Shown: one piece after another, positions 60,791-64,000 of the stretch
Layout: every line of letters begins with the position of its first letter
Position numbering within the stretch: position 1 is the first letter of the stretch
Source of the DNA: Pipra filicauda
Taxonomy: Eukaryota; Chordata; Aves; Passeriformes; Pipridae
Assembly (NCBI RefSeq): GCF_003945595.2
Contig: NW_024103696.1
Location: 1,922,001-1,986,000, forward strand
Reading direction: 5' to 3'
Length of the DNA stretch: 64,000 nucleotides
Position numbers and translations under genes: made by a program
Notes under the pieces: generated by a model
The model's database searches: none
Told to the model about the DNA's origin: nothing
The model's input: the letters and a program-made list of their open reading frames with translations, nothing else

Positions 60791-62669
60791 GGAGGAGTGG
60801 GGGAAATTCTTCGTTACTTTGGTAGGTAACATCCACTCTGTTGATTGTCAGTACACAGGAGTTACAGCTTTGGACCCCACCTTTCAAGTTCCTTAGTTTA
60901 AAGTGTGAATCACTAAGTCAGCCAATCTCCAGCAAAGATTCTCCTTCCTCTTCTAGATAGGTGGACCCAGGTAGGGTTCTGGATTCAGGTAGACCTGTTC
61001 CCGAGTGAGGTTCAAGGCAAAAAGCATTAGTAGACAATTGTAGGTTTCTGCTTCAGTTTCTTTAAACGAACTGAGAAGGATCAGATTCCCTTCTCATGAC
61101 TTTGCCTCTCTTCTCCATGCCTTTGTCTGTTCTCTCTAAGATTCTAAGGCAAAAATGGCATTACATTTGCTTACAGCCCTAAGAAACCTTTCAATGAAAT
61201 CTTTTACAGTACTTCCAGGACAAATACTTCAAAGAGTAAAATAGTAAGTAATGTTCATCTGTGGTATAAGAGGAAAGAATTCTAACAAAGATATCACTCC
61301 TATCCCTTTTTTTAAAGATTTGTGCAGAGCATTGAGTGAACACAAAAAGTACAGAGAAAGATCAAGTTTAAAACAGATGTTTCTGTTGATTGCACTGTAC
61401 AATAACAGGTTACTTTTGCTATACTCATTTGCTATTGATATCACAGGAATTCCTTTATCTTGATGAGCTCTGCCTAGAAAGAGGCTTGCGCTATTGCTCA
61501 GGGATAGTCTTGATATAATAGCAGTTCTATACAATTTGTTTACTTCCTTGCAAACTCTTTTCAATTCCACAGACCTTTATTGATCTTCTTTCAATCAGTT
61601 GACCACAGACTTATAGAAAAACACAAATAGTTGACATACTACTGAGAATTCCTGACCCCTTTCAAATGAATTCTTGACCAATCAGTGGAACACTCAGCAA
61701 ACCAATAGCTTCACCACTAGCAGTAATTATGAACAATAACAAGGTTAACTTCTAATGCTATTGGAAAGATGGAGACAAGGGGGATTGCTTAGGAGATATG
61801 AAGAGATAGATGCATACCACATGCAGACAGGAAGGCTGATGGTCATGCAGACTTCTTGAATCACATCACTTCTTCTGAAAAGGTCCTCTATCTGATGTAT
61901 AAATCAGAACGAGTGGTTTCAGTGCACTGACATTTATGAACATAAATTAAAAATTCCCAAACAACCCTGCTAAAAAAATCTTTCTTTCACTATAAAAGCT
62001 GAATTCCTTTTAACTCTGATGGAATACGGCATGAATACTGTGTTTGAACTAATGAACATCAGATCTCTTCCACCTTCATAAGAGATTACATTCAAATATT
62101 TTAACAGACAATGCTTTTCCCTCCTTTCCCATTCTTTCAGTTTGTTTCTTTCCAAGGTTATCATAAAGGCTAAAAAATAAAAACACTGTGGACTTTCTGT
62201 CAGTAGATGTAAATAACATCAGCACAGTCCTCTTAGTCTTACTTTTCTCACTTTTTTTTTCCTCTAGAATATAAAAAAATGTTAATGTGTATATACATTA
62301 CTATAAACTTCCTCCAGAAGGAGAACTTGCCTGGTGCCATCAAGTAGAAAAGCATTTTCTTATTCAGTGATGGATGTCTAATTCTTTCTTTTATGTTGCA
62401 GTGTTTCACTTTTTTGGAATGACCTTTCTGACAAGATATAAATTATTTGTATGCATTGATATTTGGATGCTCATTTAATTTAACCTAAAAACTATTCTTA
62501 AGATGTGTCTTAGAAGAAAAAAGTATAAAATACTAGCACTGAATGTCTCCAGCTATTTCACTATTGTTAAAAAACAGATTATGCAACCTGAAATTAGCCT
62601 CTGTAACCAGCCATATGTTAAATATTACACATTTGCCACAACTGTAAGACCTAGAATGAAGAAAGGAGG
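60791..62669. other. Non-coding stretch
   Basis: The first ~250 bp (to about 61050) are GC-richer and may be the 5' part of the neighbouring CR1, but I could not match it. Nothing else recognised. Confidence 0.45.
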
Positions 62670-62945
62670 ATACAGCGGCAGAAACAACCTGTGAAGAACT
62701 TACCATAACCCCCATTCCCTATCTACCTGTGCGGCAGGAGTGTGGGGATAGAGCCCAGGAAGGAGGGAGGGGTTGGGGGGAAGGTGTTTGTAAGATATGT
62801 TTTACTTCTCATTATCCTCCTCTGATTTTGATTAGTACTAAATTAAGTTTATTTCCCCAATTTGAGTCTGTTTTGCCCATGACAGTATTCAGTGAGTAAT
62901 CTCTCAGTCCCTATCTCAACTTGTGAATCTTTGTCACATTTTTAA
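62670..62945. mobile_element. ERV LTR fragment
   Basis: 'CTCATTATCCTCCTCTGATT', 'TTTCCCCAATTTGAGTCTGT' and 'TTTTGCCCATGACAGTATTC', then 'AGTGAGTAATCTCTCAGTCC', are wording I recognise from a common avian ERV LTR that carries a GGGAGGGG-type tract upstream, also present here (62761-62782). Neither TG nor CA end is preserved, so no target duplication. Assignment is from memory. Confidence 0.65.
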
Positions 62946-64000
62946 ATAAATTATTCTCATCTTCTGTGCTGTTTTTCACTAACTCTTCAATTATATATAT
63001 TTAAATCCTTACAGCTTTTTGCTCACACTTGCTTCACTTTTCAAACACTTTTTAGTGGAGTCTAAATTTCTTCAATATTACCCATGTGGGTTTTTTTCAA
63101 TAGTGCAGCTTTTTTTTTTTTGCTGTTGTTGTTGTTTTTTTTCTAAAGCAACCTGAATCTCCCAGTTTTAATACAAGATCAAGTAAAATATATTGATTTT
63201 ACCTGAACTGTACTTCTTCATTTCATTTTCTACTGAACATAAAATTAATATCAGAGCTGATATGAATATCCAAGAACAAAAGGCATGACAGAAAGGGGTC
63301 CATAACCCCTTGCAGAATAAAAACATCAAGTTGCACATTGATTTATGCACACTAAGCACTGACAACCTGCAGCACACCCCAGTAACAGGTAGCATCTTTT
63401 CTTCCTGCTGCTTCTGTTCCAGTGCTTCAAAACATCCACTGCTTCTTGAAAGCAGATATCTTTTTCTGCCTCTTCCATCATCAATCACAAAGCAGGATAG
63501 AGAACTGTCTCTTTCAAGTCCTCTTCTAAAGTAGCACAATAAATAATTGAAACAGAAAGGAATATGACACAGAACATTGCCAAAAAGCTAAACCTTCCAT
63601 ATTCCGAATTGGCACAAAGCTGCAGACTGAATAGGGCTTCACCTTGCAAAGTTGTCTCTAGTCAGAAGAGGACACGACTGCTGCCACTGAGGAGAGGACT
63701 GCACAACTCTAGAGAAGATTAAGACCTGTGCTGAGAAAGCAGAGATCTGAGACAAACTATTCTGGAAATGGAATCTGTGATTCGTTGAATTCCTGCCCCT
63801 CAACATGAGCTGCCATTTCAAATCATAAACGGTATCTACATTTAAAAGTGTATTGGAAGTGTCTGATACTTCTGTACAATTCATTGGTGGACATTTTTCA
63901 GATTATACTGGAAGACACTTGCTTTCATAAAGGAATAAGCTTTTCCTTTTTGGTTCTGCAACATCCGTAGCACTTTTTCTCTGGTGAGGATGGCAAGGAG
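62946..64000. other. AT-rich non-coding stretch
   Basis: No gene recognised. The two overlapping open frames at 63168-63539 (123 codons minus, 74 plus) show no known domain. Confidence 0.5.

Noticed and set aside
63168..63539. 123-codon minus-strand frame as an exon
   Set aside because: No recognisable protein and the opposite strand is also open; composition explains both.

Overview
The window looks like non-coding DNA from a bird genome. It is AT-rich, has no recognisable host exon, tRNA, rRNA or CRISPR array, and carries many CR1 LINE copies whose 3' ends finish in the GATTCTAT-type repeat typical of avian CR1, plus several endogenous-retrovirus LTRs. Nothing identifies the species. The lack of host coding sequence suggests an intergenic desert or a very long intron.

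Layout. 1-10.6 kb: unique AT-rich DNA, two old CR1 tails, a truncated LTR (6718-7131) and a 747-bp GC-richer LTR-like insertion with a 6-bp target duplication (8567-9313). 10.6-19.4 kb: a CR1 cluster around the best preserved element, a 2.7-kb plus-strand CR1 (13461-16203) carrying half of the endonuclease and the whole reverse transcriptase. It sits inside an older minus-strand CR1, whose halves flank it at 13409-13459 and 16204-16520. 23.5-36.8 kb: an inverted ERVL-type LTR fragment, several decayed CR1 copies, an LTR-like insertion splitting an old CR1 (30796-31362, duplication AACAGG) and a solo ERVL-type LTR (35481-36082, duplication TATCC). 39.3-48 kb: a 1.4-kb minus CR1, a perfect 49-bp tandem duplication, a 668-bp solo LTR (44086-44753, duplication TATAG) related to the 6.7-kb one, and the 3' end of a non-CR1 retrotransposon with a C-terminal zinc-finger-like motif (47385-47980). 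50.8-51.3 kb: a 534-bp solo LTR (duplication ATGAAA). 59.2-60.9 kb: CR1 pieces in both orientations, including a copy in which the endonuclease is joined directly to the post-RT region. 62.7-62.9 kb: another LTR fragment.

The coding content is that of retroelements, all disrupted. The 684-codon CR1 frame is the only long meaningful ORF; its frame is lost through a 1-bp deletion, a nonsense codon and a 2-bp deletion near the 3' end. No co-operating gene set, operon or new defence or metabolic system is visible. The useful content is the insertion history: nested insertions, four LTR-like insertions with visible target duplications, and two retrotransposon lineages. All boundaries were read by eye; CR1 fragment ends are good to about 10-30 bp, solo LTR ends to 1-2 bp.
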